Of a stretch of DNA of 64,000 nucleotides, positions 7,729-15,481 are shown in pieces. Position numbers and translations under genes: made by a program. The notes beneath the pieces are model-generated. The model was given only the letters and a program-made list of their open reading frames with translations, ran no database searches and was not told the origin of the DNA. Origin of the DNA: Rhodococcus sp. 4CII (GTDB lineage: Bacteria > Actinomycetota > Actinomycetes > Mycobacteriales > Mycobacteriaceae); assembly GCF_014256275.1 (NCBI RefSeq), contig NZ_JACCFE010000002.1, positions 5,002,001-5,066,000 on the forward strand, written 5' to 3'. Each line of letters starts with the position of its first letter. Position 1 is the stretch's first letter.

Positions 7729-9663
7729 ATGACGACACCACGCGCAGCGCAGCCGCTGCAGATCGGCTCGCTACGGCTGGCAAACCGCCTCGTCGGGACG
7801 CCGCACGCCTCGGGCGCCGTCGCCGGCGGCATCCCCGCACGCGGCGACGACGACTACTGGCGGCGCTGCGCGGCCGGCGGTGCCGCGATGCTCATCGTCG
7901 GCGGCACGGTGGTGTCACCCGGTTCGACCAACCGCAACGGCAACATCACCGAGGCCTGGCGCCCCGAAGTCCTCGCCGGCCTGGAGGCTCGGGCGCGGGC
8001 GATCACGGAGGAGGGAGCCGTGGCGGCATGCCAACTGGTGCATCTCGGGCGCGAGACACTCGGCGCCGAGTTGTGGAGCCATCCCGTCGCGCCGTCCGCG
8101 GTCCGTTCGCCGCGCGAACCGACGCGGCCTCGCGCCCTCTCGCCCGCCGACGTGGACGAGATCGTCGACGCCTTTCGCGTGTCCGCCGTCCACGCGTGGT
8201 CCGCCGGATTCCCGGTCGTCGAACTGCACGCGGCCCACGGGTATCTGCTGGCGCAATTCCTCTCGCCGATCACCAATGTCGGCCGCGACGCCGCGACGGT
8301 GTCCCGGCGGGTGCAGATTCTCGACCGAATTGCGTCGGCGGTTCGCGACGCCTGCCCCGGTGTCGTCCTCGGTGTGCGCGTCTCCACGGAAGGCGACGAC
8401 GAGGCCGGCCTGAGCCTGGACGGGCTCTGTGAGGTGCTGCCACACCTCTCGGGCTTCGACTACGTCAACGTCACCGTCGGGGTACGCACCACCTACGTCC
8501 GCGACATGGCCGTCACCGACCCACCGCTCCTCGATGCCGTCGGCCGGTTGCGCGCCGCAGTCGCGGCACCGCTGCTGGTGTCACAGGCGTTCCGTACCGG
8601 TGCGTCCATCGACACCGCGCTCCGTTCGGGAGCCGACCTCGTCGGCGTGGCACGACCGCTGATCGCGGACCCGAACTTCCCGAGGAAGATACTGACCGGC
8701 CGGGAAGCCTCGGTCCGGCCGTGTGTGTCGTGCAACGAGGACTGCAGGGCATTCGACCCCGTCCTGCTCTGCTCGGTCAATCCCGAACTCGCGCCGCCCG
8801 GGCATTCCGCGCGCCCGGCGCACCCGCTCACGCTGGGGCCGACACGCTCGTCGGGGGACCGGCGGCGGATCGCCGTCGTCGGCGCCGGCCCGGCCGGGCT
8901 CGAGTGTGCGATGCGGCTCGGACCCGATCGGAACGTCACGCTCTTCGAACAGCGCGAGCGGATCGGCGGCCAGCTCGCGACAGCGGCAGACGCGCCCCAC
9001 CGCAGCGGCTGGCGTCGCCTCCTCGACTTCTACTCGGCCAACATGCCGGGAGTCGCCATCCGTCTGGGCCACACGGTGAGCGCCGCCGAACTGGAGGACT
9101 TCGACGAGGTGGTCCTCGCCGTCGGCGCCGTCGAAATGCTTCCGCCCGAAGCGGAAGGAACGAACACGCTGCTGTCGTCGCAGGCGCTGGCCGGGGGAGG
9201 GGCGGCGCTGCGCGGCGCCGGACACGTCGTCGTGATCGACGACGGATTCGGGCTCTGGCCCGCGGCGAGTGCGGTCGAGGCCGCGCTGGCCGCCGGCGCC
9301 GGCCGGGTCACGGTCCTGACGCCGGCCGCGGCCTTCGCGTCGGGTCTTCCCGCCGAAGGTCGGGTTCAGTACCTGCGCCGGCTGTCGGGCGCACCGGTCG
9401 ACGTCCGTGTGCTGTCGTCGCTCGTCGCGGTGTCCGACGGTTTGGTCGAGTTCGAGAACGCCTTGTCGGGGGAGCGGTCGCGGCTCGACGTCGACCGCAT
9501 CGTCGTGGCGGGTGAGCGGCGCTCGATCGACTGGTCGCTGCTCGCGCCTCGCAGCGCACGCGTGCACGTCATCGGCGACGCGCTCGTGCCGCGCAAGGTC
9601 GCCCACGCCGTCGCCGAGGGCCGCTCCGCGGCCTGTGAGTATTTGTCGACCGCCCGCGGTTAA
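7729..9663 (+). CDS. NADH:flavin oxidoreductase, 2,4-dienoyl-CoA reductase/old-yellow-enzyme type
   Basis: A 644-residue three-part enzyme. The N-terminal FMN TIM barrel (about 1-330) has the family stretch HAAHGYLLAQFLSPITN. A cysteine cluster (CVSCNEDC, then Cys in LLCSVNPE) for one 4Fe-4S centre follows near residues 330-350. The C-terminal FAD/NAD(P)-binding half starts with VVGAGPAGLECAM near residue 385. This is the layout of FadH-type dienoyl-CoA reductase, trimethylamine dehydrogenase and bile-acid/enone reductases. It reduces an activated C=C bond or demethylates an amine; which one is open. It is transcribed rightwards from the divergent operator region, and its 3' end carries a palindromic repeat. 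Confidence 0.9.
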   Translation: MTTPRAAQPLQIGSLRLANRLVGTPHASGAVAGGIPARGDDDYWRRCAAGGAAMLIVGGTVVSPGSTNRNGNITEAWRPEVLAGLEARARAITEEGAVAACQLVHLGRETLGAELWSHPVAPSAVRSPREPTRPRALSPADVDEIVDAFRVSAVHAWSAGFPVVELHAAHGYLLAQFLSPITNVGRDAATVSRRVQILDRIASAVRDACPGVVLGVRVSTEGDDEAGLSLDGLCEVLPHLSGFDYVNVTVGVRTTYVRDMAVTDPPLLDAVGRLRAAVAAPLLVSQAFRTGASIDTALRSGADLVGVARPLIADPNFPRKILTGREASVRPCVSCNEDCRAFDPVLLCSVNPELAPPGHSARPAHPLTLGPTRSSGDRRRIAVVGAGPAGLECAMRLGPDRNVTLFEQRERIGGQLATAADAPHRSGWRRLLDFYSANMPGVAIRLGHTVSAAELEDFDEVVLAVGAVEMLPPEAEGTNTLLSSQALAGGGAALRGAGHVVVIDDGFGLWPAASAVEAALAAGAGRVTVLTPAAAFASGLPAEGRVQYLRRLSGAPVDVRVLSSLVAVSDGLVEFENALSGERSRLDVDRIVVAGERRSIDWSLLAPRSARVHVIGDALVPRKVAHAVAEGRSAACEYLSTARG

Positions 9664-9674
9664 CAAGTGCTCGC
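9635..9674. repeat. Palindromic repeat, copy 1, overlapping the stop codon
   Basis: Arms GTGAGTATTTGTCGACCGC (9635-9653) and GCGGTTAACAAGTGCTCGC (9656-9674) pair over 19 positions with one mismatch plus G-U pairs and a 2-base loop. The last residues of the oxidoreductase and its TAA lie inside it. A related, shortened copy is at 16796-16827. It may act as a terminator or as a REP-like element. Confidence 0.6.
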
Positions 9675-9724
9675 AGGGGCTGCAGGGTGTGGTTGCGCTC
9701 ACACCCGCGGTCATCTACGTTACT

Positions 9725-9737
9725 TGAACTGAAGTCA
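9725..9737. promoter_or_regulatory. Candidate operator, copy D
   Basis: TGAACTGAAGTCA, reverse orientation, 37 bp upstream of the livH start at 9774. It lies in the 110-bp gap after the oxidoreductase gene, so the Liv operon probably has its own promoter. Confidence 0.6.
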
Positions 9738-9773
9738 ACTCAATTCGAATTCCGGCCGCCCCTCGGAGGCATT

Positions 9774-10643
9774 GTGGACCAGTTGTTCATCACTTTGACC
9801 ACCGGCATCGCCAACGGTGCCGTGTACGGTCTCATCGGACTCGGATTGGTCATCATCTTCCGATCCACCGACGTCATGAATTTCGCCATGGCGTCATTGT
9901 CGACGCTCGCCATCTACGTTGCCCTCAGTGCGTACGGCGCCGGCGCGGGCATTGTCGTCGCCCTGGTCGTCGCGGTGGTTTTCGGCGCCCTCAGCGGAGT
10001 CGTGGTGCGGGAAGCGCTGATTCGGCCGCTCGGGCAGGGCAAGCTCTTCGCCGCGCTCGTCGTCACGATGGGGCTGTCGATCATCGTCGAACATCTGATC
10101 GGCCAGTACTGGGGAGAGCAGCCGCGACGATTCCCTCAACTCATCGACGGCACGATCTCGATCGGCAACTCGAACCTGATGCTGCAGGACCTCGCGACGA
10201 TTCTGCTCGCCGCGCTGGCCGTGTCGGCCATCGCGTATCTGTTCACGCGCACACCGGTCGGATCCGCGATGCGTGCGGTCGCGGAATCGGCCGAGACCGC
10301 CGAGATCATGGGCATCAACGCCCACAAGGTTGCGCGGATCGCCTGGGCACTCGGCATGGCGCTGGCGGTGCTGGGAGTCTTCTTGTACGCCCCGAAGACC
10401 GGGGTGTCGCCGGTGATCCTCGCCCCCGTGCTGTTCCGGGCGTTCGCCGGCATTCTCCTGGGCGGGCTGACGAGCATGTACGGCGCGGTCATCGGTGGGC
10501 TCGTCATCGGTGTGCTGGACAACCTGGCGGCGGCCTATATCTCCGCTAGCTTCCGCGACACGTTCGTCTTCTGCGTGGCGGTGCTCGTGCTGCTCATCCG
10601 TCCCCAGGGCATCTTCGGCCGCCAAACCTTCGAGAGGGTCTGA
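9774..10643 (+). CDS. livH: Branched-chain-type ABC permease LivH
   Basis: A 289-residue inner-membrane permease of the HAAT family with about eight membrane segments and the typical opening TLTTGIANGAVYGLIGLGL. The start is GTG 9774 with GGAGG 4 bases upstream. A longer frame from 9687 has no fitting N-terminus and would run over operator copy D. The AESAETAEIMGIN stretch is the LivH coupling loop. It forms the importer with the fused LivMGF at 10649 and the lipoprotein at 14134. The symbol reflects family only; the substrate need not be an amino acid. Confidence 0.9.
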   Translation: MDQLFITLTTGIANGAVYGLIGLGLVIIFRSTDVMNFAMASLSTLAIYVALSAYGAGAGIVVALVVAVVFGALSGVVVREALIRPLGQGKLFAALVVTMGLSIIVEHLIGQYWGEQPRRFPQLIDGTISIGNSNLMLQDLATILLAALAVSAIAYLFTRTPVGSAMRAVAESAETAEIMGINAHKVARIAWALGMALAVLGVFLYAPKTGVSPVILAPVLFRAFAGILLGGLTSMYGAVIGGLVIGVLDNLAAAYISASFRDTFVFCVAVLVLLIRPQGIFGRQTFERV

Positions 10644-10648
10644 TATCC

Positions 10649-13213
10649 ATGATCACACAGGACATCTCGGGCCGCGGCGCAGGCGGCCCGGCCCGGCGGC
10701 TGTACAGCGCCGGCCAACTTCTCGGCGGACCGGCCGCAGCGATCCTGACGATTGCGGTGCTGCTCTCTGCCGGACTCGTGCCGGGCTACCAGATCTATAC
10801 GGTCGGACTTGCCGCGGTGTACGGCCTGATCGTCCTGTCCATCTCGCTTCTGGCCGGGTGGACGGGTATCTGGTCGATCGGGCATCCCGCGATGGTCGCG
10901 ATCGGCGCGTACGCGACGGCGTACGGCAGCAGTCACGATTGGGGACTGGCCTTCACGTCCGTCGTCGCCGTTGCTCTGTGTGCAGTGCTGGGAGGCTTTC
11001 TCGGGTTCGCTGGTTCCCGCTTCTCCGTGCTGTATGTCGCGCTCCTGACGTTGGCGTTCACGTTGGTGACGCTCGAGATCATCGGCGCGTGGAAGAGCGT
11101 GACGGGCGGCGACCAAGGCGTGCCGGTCGACACCTTCGACTCCGCGTTCGGCGACCTCGTTCCGTCGTCCGATGACGTCACCTACCTGGCCGTCGGAGTT
11201 CTCGGTCTCGCCATAGCGGTGTCGGTGTTCATGCGCCGCACGACCATTCGCATGCGCATGGTTGCGGCCAAGACGCACCCCCTGGCCGGCAGATCGATCG
11301 GTATCGCTCCCGAACTGCAATCGAGCCTCGGGTTCGCGATCAGCGCGGGTGTCGCGGGTCTGGCGGGTGTGCTCCTGGCCTTGTTGTCGGGCTTCATCAG
11401 CCCGGAGGGATTTTCGATGGTGTTCGCGGTCAACCTGATTGCCGCGACCGTGCTCGGCGGGACCGGCAGTGTGATCGGCGCCGTTCTCGGTGGGGCGTTC
11501 CTCGCATCCGCACCGACGTTGTCGTCGTCGCTGTCGATCGACCAGCCGTACCTGATCGGGGGTGTCCTGATTCTCATCCTGCTGTTCCTCGCCGACGGAA
11601 TCGTCCCGACGGCGGGAAAGCTGCTGCACCGGTTCGTCCCTGCCACGCGTGCACTCGGCCGTCCCACGTTGCCGACGTCCCCACCGGGCCTGCTCGGCAC
11701 GTCGGACTCGGGAACGGACACGCCCGGCCATGACGCCGCGGCGCCCGTGCTGAAGACAGAGGCGCTCGGTGTTCGTTTCGGCGGGCTCCAGGCCGTGCAC
11801 GACATCGACCTCCGCGTGGGTGCCGGTGAAGTGCTCGCGATCATCGGGCCCAACGGCGCAGGCAAGACGACGTTCGTCAACGCCCTCTGCGGCCTGATCG
11901 GTGGCGGTGAAGTGGTGGGGACGATGGAACTCGGTGGCAGGCCACTGCACGGGGTGCGCGCGACTCGTCGACGCTCGCTCGGCCTCGGCCGGACCTTTCA
12001 GCACGCCGAACTCTTCGCGGAACTCACCGTTCTCGAAAACGTCAGTGTCGTCAACCGTTGGGGGCGCCGCACCGATCGCGACAGTGCGGTGCGGGTCCTC
12101 TCGAGTGTCGGATTGTCCGACCACGTGCACCGACTCCCCGACGAACTGCCGTTCGGGCTGCAGAAACGGGTCGACCTGGCCCGTGCGATCGCGGCGCTGG
12201 CCGACAACCCGCGATTGATGGTGCTCGACGAACCGTTCGGTGGCCTCGACGCGGATGAACGGCACACCCTCGCCGGCCACATCCGGCGACTCTCGGGTTC
12301 CGGCACGTCGGTGGTCATCATCGACCACGTCCTCGACGACCTGTTCTCCGTCGCAGACCGGGTGGTGGCGTTCGACTTCGGCGAGCTGATCGCCGACGGA
12401 ACCCCGGACACGGTCCTGCAGAACCGCCAGGTCCGCGACTCGTACCTCGGAAACATCGACACGACGCTGATCGCACCCGAGATCGACCGGACGTCGACTC
12501 CGTTGATCTCCGTGCGGGGGATCGAGCACCACTACGCGGGTGTGCAGGCATTGTCCGGCATCGATCTCGACGTGCATGCGGGCGGAATTCTCGGCATCGT
12601 CGGCGCGAATGGTGCCGGTAAGAGCACTCTGGGGCGGATCCTGCACGGCGACCTGCAGTCGACCGGCGGCACCCGCACGGTCACCGGCACGGACGCACTG
12701 CGCCTCAGCCTCGTTCCCGAGGGCCGCGCGCTGTTCCGCACCCTGTCGGTGCGGGAGAACCTGGAGGTCGCGGCGTATGCCGCAGGAATCTCCGGTCGCA
12801 CCTTGCGGACTCGGCTCGAAGAGCTGCGCCTGGGGCTCCCCGAACGCGTCCGCACTCGCATGGACATACCGGCAGGCTCGTTGTCCGGCGGCGAACAGCA
12901 ACTCGTCGCCATCGCCCGGGCGCTGATGGCCGACCCCGACGTTCTGATCCTCGACGAACCCGCATTGGGGTTGTCCCCGGCGATGGTCGACGAGGTCTAT
13001 TCACAGGTCAATGCGCTGGCACGCCGCGGCATCACCACGATTCTGCTCGACCAGTCACTCGCGCGCGCGCTCGAATCCTGCAGCGAGGTCGTCGTTCTGC
13101 GTCAGGGTGAGGTCGTCGCGCGCGGCAACAGTGGCACGCCGGAATTCGCTCGGACCGCCGAGGCAGCGTACTTCGGTACGGACATCCCTGCCCCCACCGG
13201 TGAACTGCACTGA
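10649..13213 (+). CDS. Fused LivM-LivG-LivF: permease plus two ATPase domains in one chain
   Basis: A single 854-residue frame with no internal break. Residues about 1-335 are a LivM permease with many membrane segments. Residues about 365-605 are a LivG ATPase with Walker A GPNGAGKT at 400-407 and a degenerate signature LPFGLQKRVDLARA. Residues about 620-850 are a LivF ATPase with GANGAGKS at 652-659 and signature LSGGEQQ at 745-751. These subunits are normally separate; LivM-LivG fusions are known, but all three joined is uncommon. The gap to livH is 5 bp. The product would make an importer with fixed stoichiometry. Confidence 0.92.
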   Translation: MITQDISGRGAGGPARRLYSAGQLLGGPAAAILTIAVLLSAGLVPGYQIYTVGLAAVYGLIVLSISLLAGWTGIWSIGHPAMVAIGAYATAYGSSHDWGLAFTSVVAVALCAVLGGFLGFAGSRFSVLYVALLTLAFTLVTLEIIGAWKSVTGGDQGVPVDTFDSAFGDLVPSSDDVTYLAVGVLGLAIAVSVFMRRTTIRMRMVAAKTHPLAGRSIGIAPELQSSLGFAISAGVAGLAGVLLALLSGFISPEGFSMVFAVNLIAATVLGGTGSVIGAVLGGAFLASAPTLSSSLSIDQPYLIGGVLILILLFLADGIVPTAGKLLHRFVPATRALGRPTLPTSPPGLLGTSDSGTDTPGHDAAAPVLKTEALGVRFGGLQAVHDIDLRVGAGEVLAIIGPNGAGKTTFVNALCGLIGGGEVVGTMELGGRPLHGVRATRRRSLGLGRTFQHAELFAELTVLENVSVVNRWGRRTDRDSAVRVLSSVGLSDHVHRLPDELPFGLQKRVDLARAIAALADNPRLMVLDEPFGGLDADERHTLAGHIRRLSGSGTSVVIIDHVLDDLFSVADRVVAFDFGELIADGTPDTVLQNRQVRDSYLGNIDTTLIAPEIDRTSTPLISVRGIEHHYAGVQALSGIDLDVHAGGILGIVGANGAGKSTLGRILHGDLQSTGGTRTVTGTDALRLSLVPEGRALFRTLSVRENLEVAAYAAGISGRTLRTRLEELRLGLPERVRTRMDIPAGSLSGGEQQLVAIARALMADPDVLILDEPALGLSPAMVDEVYSQVNALARRGITTILLDQSLARALESCSEVVVLRQGEVVARGNSGTPEFARTAEAAYFGTDIPAPTGELH

Positions 13214-13260
13214 ATTGTCCCGACCTCGATCGGGTACGGAGAAAGGGGAGTACGGAGATC

Positions 13261-14064
13261 ATGACTATGTCTCGGACGGCAGGACAGGGCAGGTTCGAGG
13301 GCGCGATCGCCCTGGTCACCGGCGGCGGATCGGGAATCGGGGCGGCCGTCGTCGCGCAGCTCGTCGGTGAGGGTGCTGCCCGCGTCTACGTGGCCGACAT
13401 CGCGGCCGAGAATGTGCGCCGGCGGCACGGCGACGACCCCACGACGATCGTGCGAGGCGTCGACGTGTCCGACCCGGAGGCCGTCGACGCCGTCATGGCG
13501 GAAGTCCTCGCCGCCGAGGGTCGGCTCGACGTCGTCGTCCACGCTGCCGGCGTGGACGACCCGGAATCCAAGAAGATCATCACGGACGCCGCTGCCGCGG
13601 GCACGCCGATCGACCTGACGGCGAATCTCACCGACGCGCAGTGGCGCCGCGTGATGTCGGTCAATCTGGACGGCACGTTTCACGTGGTCCGCTCCGCGGT
13701 GCGGGCGATGAAGCCGAAAGGCGGCGCGATCGTCGTGATCGGGTCGTCGTCGGCGTTCGACACCTTGATCGGATACCCGCACTACGCGGCGTCGAAAGCC
13801 GCTGTTCATGCGTTCTGTCAGGCCGTCGCCAAGGAGGTGGTGGCCTTCGGCGTCCGACTCAATCTCGTCGCTCCCGGTCCGACGGAGACCGGCATGGCCG
13901 CTCGCACACCGGAAGAACTGAAAGTGCAGTGGGTCAACAACACACCGGTGCCCTATGCGACACCGGACGAGATCGCGGACAACGTGCTCTTCCTCGCTTC
14001 GGAACAAGCCAGGAACGTGGTGGGTGCGGTGCTCCTCAGCAACCGTGGACGCTTCACCGTCTGA
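13261..14064 (+). CDS. Short-chain dehydrogenase/reductase (SDR)
   Basis: The third SDR of the block, 267 residues. It has TGGGSGIG near residue 20, VHAAGVDD in the NNAG position, catalytic Ser in IGSSSAF and a YAASK pair. The C-terminus is unusual: it ends in VGAVLLSNRGRFTV rather than the common VDGG-type tail. It is the last gene of livH-livMGF-SDR and is followed at once by a strong terminator. ATG 13267 is a possible alternative start two codons in. Confidence 0.87.
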   Translation: MTMSRTAGQGRFEGAIALVTGGGSGIGAAVVAQLVGEGAARVYVADIAAENVRRRHGDDPTTIVRGVDVSDPEAVDAVMAEVLAAEGRLDVVVHAAGVDDPESKKIITDAAAAGTPIDLTANLTDAQWRRVMSVNLDGTFHVVRSAVRAMKPKGGAIVVIGSSSAFDTLIGYPHYAASKAAVHAFCQAVAKEVVAFGVRLNLVAPGPTETGMAARTPEELKVQWVNNTPVPYATPDEIADNVLFLASEQARNVVGAVLLSNRGRFTV

Positions 14065-14083
14065 CTGCTCGCCTTCGACAACG

Positions 14084-14126
14084 AAAAACGCCTCCAGGTC
14101 GGGATTTCCGACCTGGAGGCGTTTTT
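14084..14126. terminator. Strong bidirectional intrinsic terminator
   Basis: A 19-bp perfect stem runs from 14084-14102 (starting AAAAACGCCTCC) to 14108-14126 (ending GGCGTTTTT) with loop GATTT. The A- and T-runs at the two ends make it a terminator for both the Liv operon and the convergent livK gene. Confidence 0.92.
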
Positions 14127-14133
14127 CGGCGTG

Positions 14134-15294
14134 CTACTGCGGTGACACGAAGTCTCCGATGGGGACGAATTTGCCACCCTCGACCTGGACCCGGACCACA
14201 CTGTCGGTGCCGAGATGCTCGTCGGAGCTGAACGTGAGAGGAGGCATCACGCCGGTGTCGAGTGTGCCGCTCGTGGTGATCGCGTCGGTGACGGATTTCG
14301 ACGTGATGTCGCCGTCGATGCCGGCGAGGACCTGAGCGAACGCTTTCGCCGAGCCATACGTTGCCAGTGAGTAGAAGTCGGGCTTCTCGCCCGGCTTGTA
14401 CTTCGCGAGCGCCTGCCGGTACTCCTCGACCTCCGGGTCGTCGGCGGTGGGCGGCAGCGTCAGCGACACGGCACGGAACCCTTCCGCGTTCGCACCCGCG
14501 AGGTCGAGGAGGCTGTTACCGACCGTGGGGGAGTAGCCGTAGCTGGGGATCTTGACACCCTGCAGAGCCATCTCGTTGAGGTAGGCAGCCGCCTCCTGGA
14601 TCGGCAGGATCGTCAGGACTGCATCGGGTGCAGACGAACGGATCTGGGACACGAACGGGCTGTAGTCCGTGGTCCCGAGTTTGACCTCGACCGTCGATAC
14701 CTGCGCCCCGGCCTTCTCGAGTTCGGCCGTCGCGACCGCGCCCACATTCACGAACGCGGCCGGATCGTTGCGGATGACGGTGACCTTCTTCGCGCCCTCG
14801 TCGAGGGCCCATTGCGCAGCGGCGCGCGCCTGGTTCTCGTAGAGCGTCTGGCTGCCGAACAGGCCGTCCCGCGGCGGGTCGTACCAGGCGCCGGAGCCGC
14901 CGTAGGTCCCGAAGATGGGGATCTTGTTCTGTTCGAGGACGAACGGGAACGTTGCCTCCGTGGTGGCCGTGCCGTTGGCGCCGACGATGGCGACGACCTT
15001 GTCGCGTGAGACCAGTTGTCGCGCCACCTGAATCGTCTGCTGCGGGTCGAAGGCATTGTCGACGGGAGTCCACTCGACGGGGCGGCCGTTGATCCCCCCT
15101 GCGGCGTTGAGCTGGTCGAAGAACGCCTGGGTACCGGCTTCCTGAGGAAGACCTCCCGAAGCCTGCGGCCCCGAAAGGGGAAGCCATGCGCCGAGTTTGA
15201 TCGGCCCGCCCGGGTCGCCGTCGCCGGCTTGCGTCCCGCAGGCTGTCAACGTCGTGGCGAGAACCACGCCGACGGTGAGAAGTATTTTCCGCAC
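14134..15294 (-). CDS. livK: Liv-type ABC transporter substrate-binding lipoprotein
   Basis: A 386-residue exported binding protein with a lipobox signal (TTLTACG, Cys19) and a type I periplasmic-binding fold. It has IKLGAWLPLSGPQA after the signal, VEWTPVDNAFDPQQT in the first lobe, and VAIVGANGTATTEATFP, as in Leu/Ile/Val- and aromatic-acid-binding relatives. It is transcribed opposite to livH and livMGF from its own operator (copy E). It is the specificity determinant of the Liv-type importer. The symbol denotes family only. Confidence 0.88.
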   Translation of the reverse strand: MRKILLTVGVVLATTLTACGTQAGDGDPGGPIKLGAWLPLSGPQASGGLPQEAGTQAFFDQLNAAGGINGRPVEWTPVDNAFDPQQTIQVARQLVSRDKVVAIVGANGTATTEATFPFVLEQNKIPIFGTYGGSGAWYDPPRDGLFGSQTLYENQARAAAQWALDEGAKKVTVIRNDPAAFVNVGAVATAELEKAGAQVSTVEVKLGTTDYSPFVSQIRSSAPDAVLTILPIQEAAAYLNEMALQGVKIPSYGYSPTVGNSLLDLAGANAEGFRAVSLTLPPTADDPEVEEYRQALAKYKPGEKPDFYSLATYGSAKAFAQVLAGIDGDITSKSVTDAITTSGTLDTGVMPPLTFSSDEHLGTDSVVRVQVEGGKFVPIGDFVSPQ

Positions 15295-15304
15295 ATCCGC
15301 TCCT

Positions 15305-15317
15305 TGAATCGAGTTCA
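15305..15317. promoter_or_regulatory. Candidate operator, copy E
   Basis: TGAATCGAGTTCA, only 11 bp upstream of the livK start (15294), a position suited to repression. Confidence 0.58.
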
Positions 15318-15405
15318 GTTCGATGGATGGTATAGAGGAAATGCTGTGTCGGCAATCACATCGCGATCAAGTTCTCCCAGGGGTGGTCCCGTCGACGAAA
15401 ACTCT

Positions 15406-15418
15406 TGAACTGACTTCA
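15406..15418. promoter_or_regulatory. Candidate operator, copy F
   Basis: TGAACTGACTTCA, reverse orientation, within the near-palindrome AACTGA-CT-TCAGTT at 15408-15421. It is 64 bp upstream of the flavoprotein start at 15482. With copy E it flanks the divergent promoter region 15295-15481. Confidence 0.65.
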
Positions 15419-15481
15419 GTTGAGGGGATACGGTGATGCAGGTAGTGCCAGTGCTCGGTCGAAGAGGATGAGGAACACCAG

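Noticed and set aside
10535..12901. Minus-strand frame of 788 codons opposite livMGF
   Set aside because: Low-complexity Arg/Gln/Asp composition and complete overlap with a protein showing two intact ABC cassettes.
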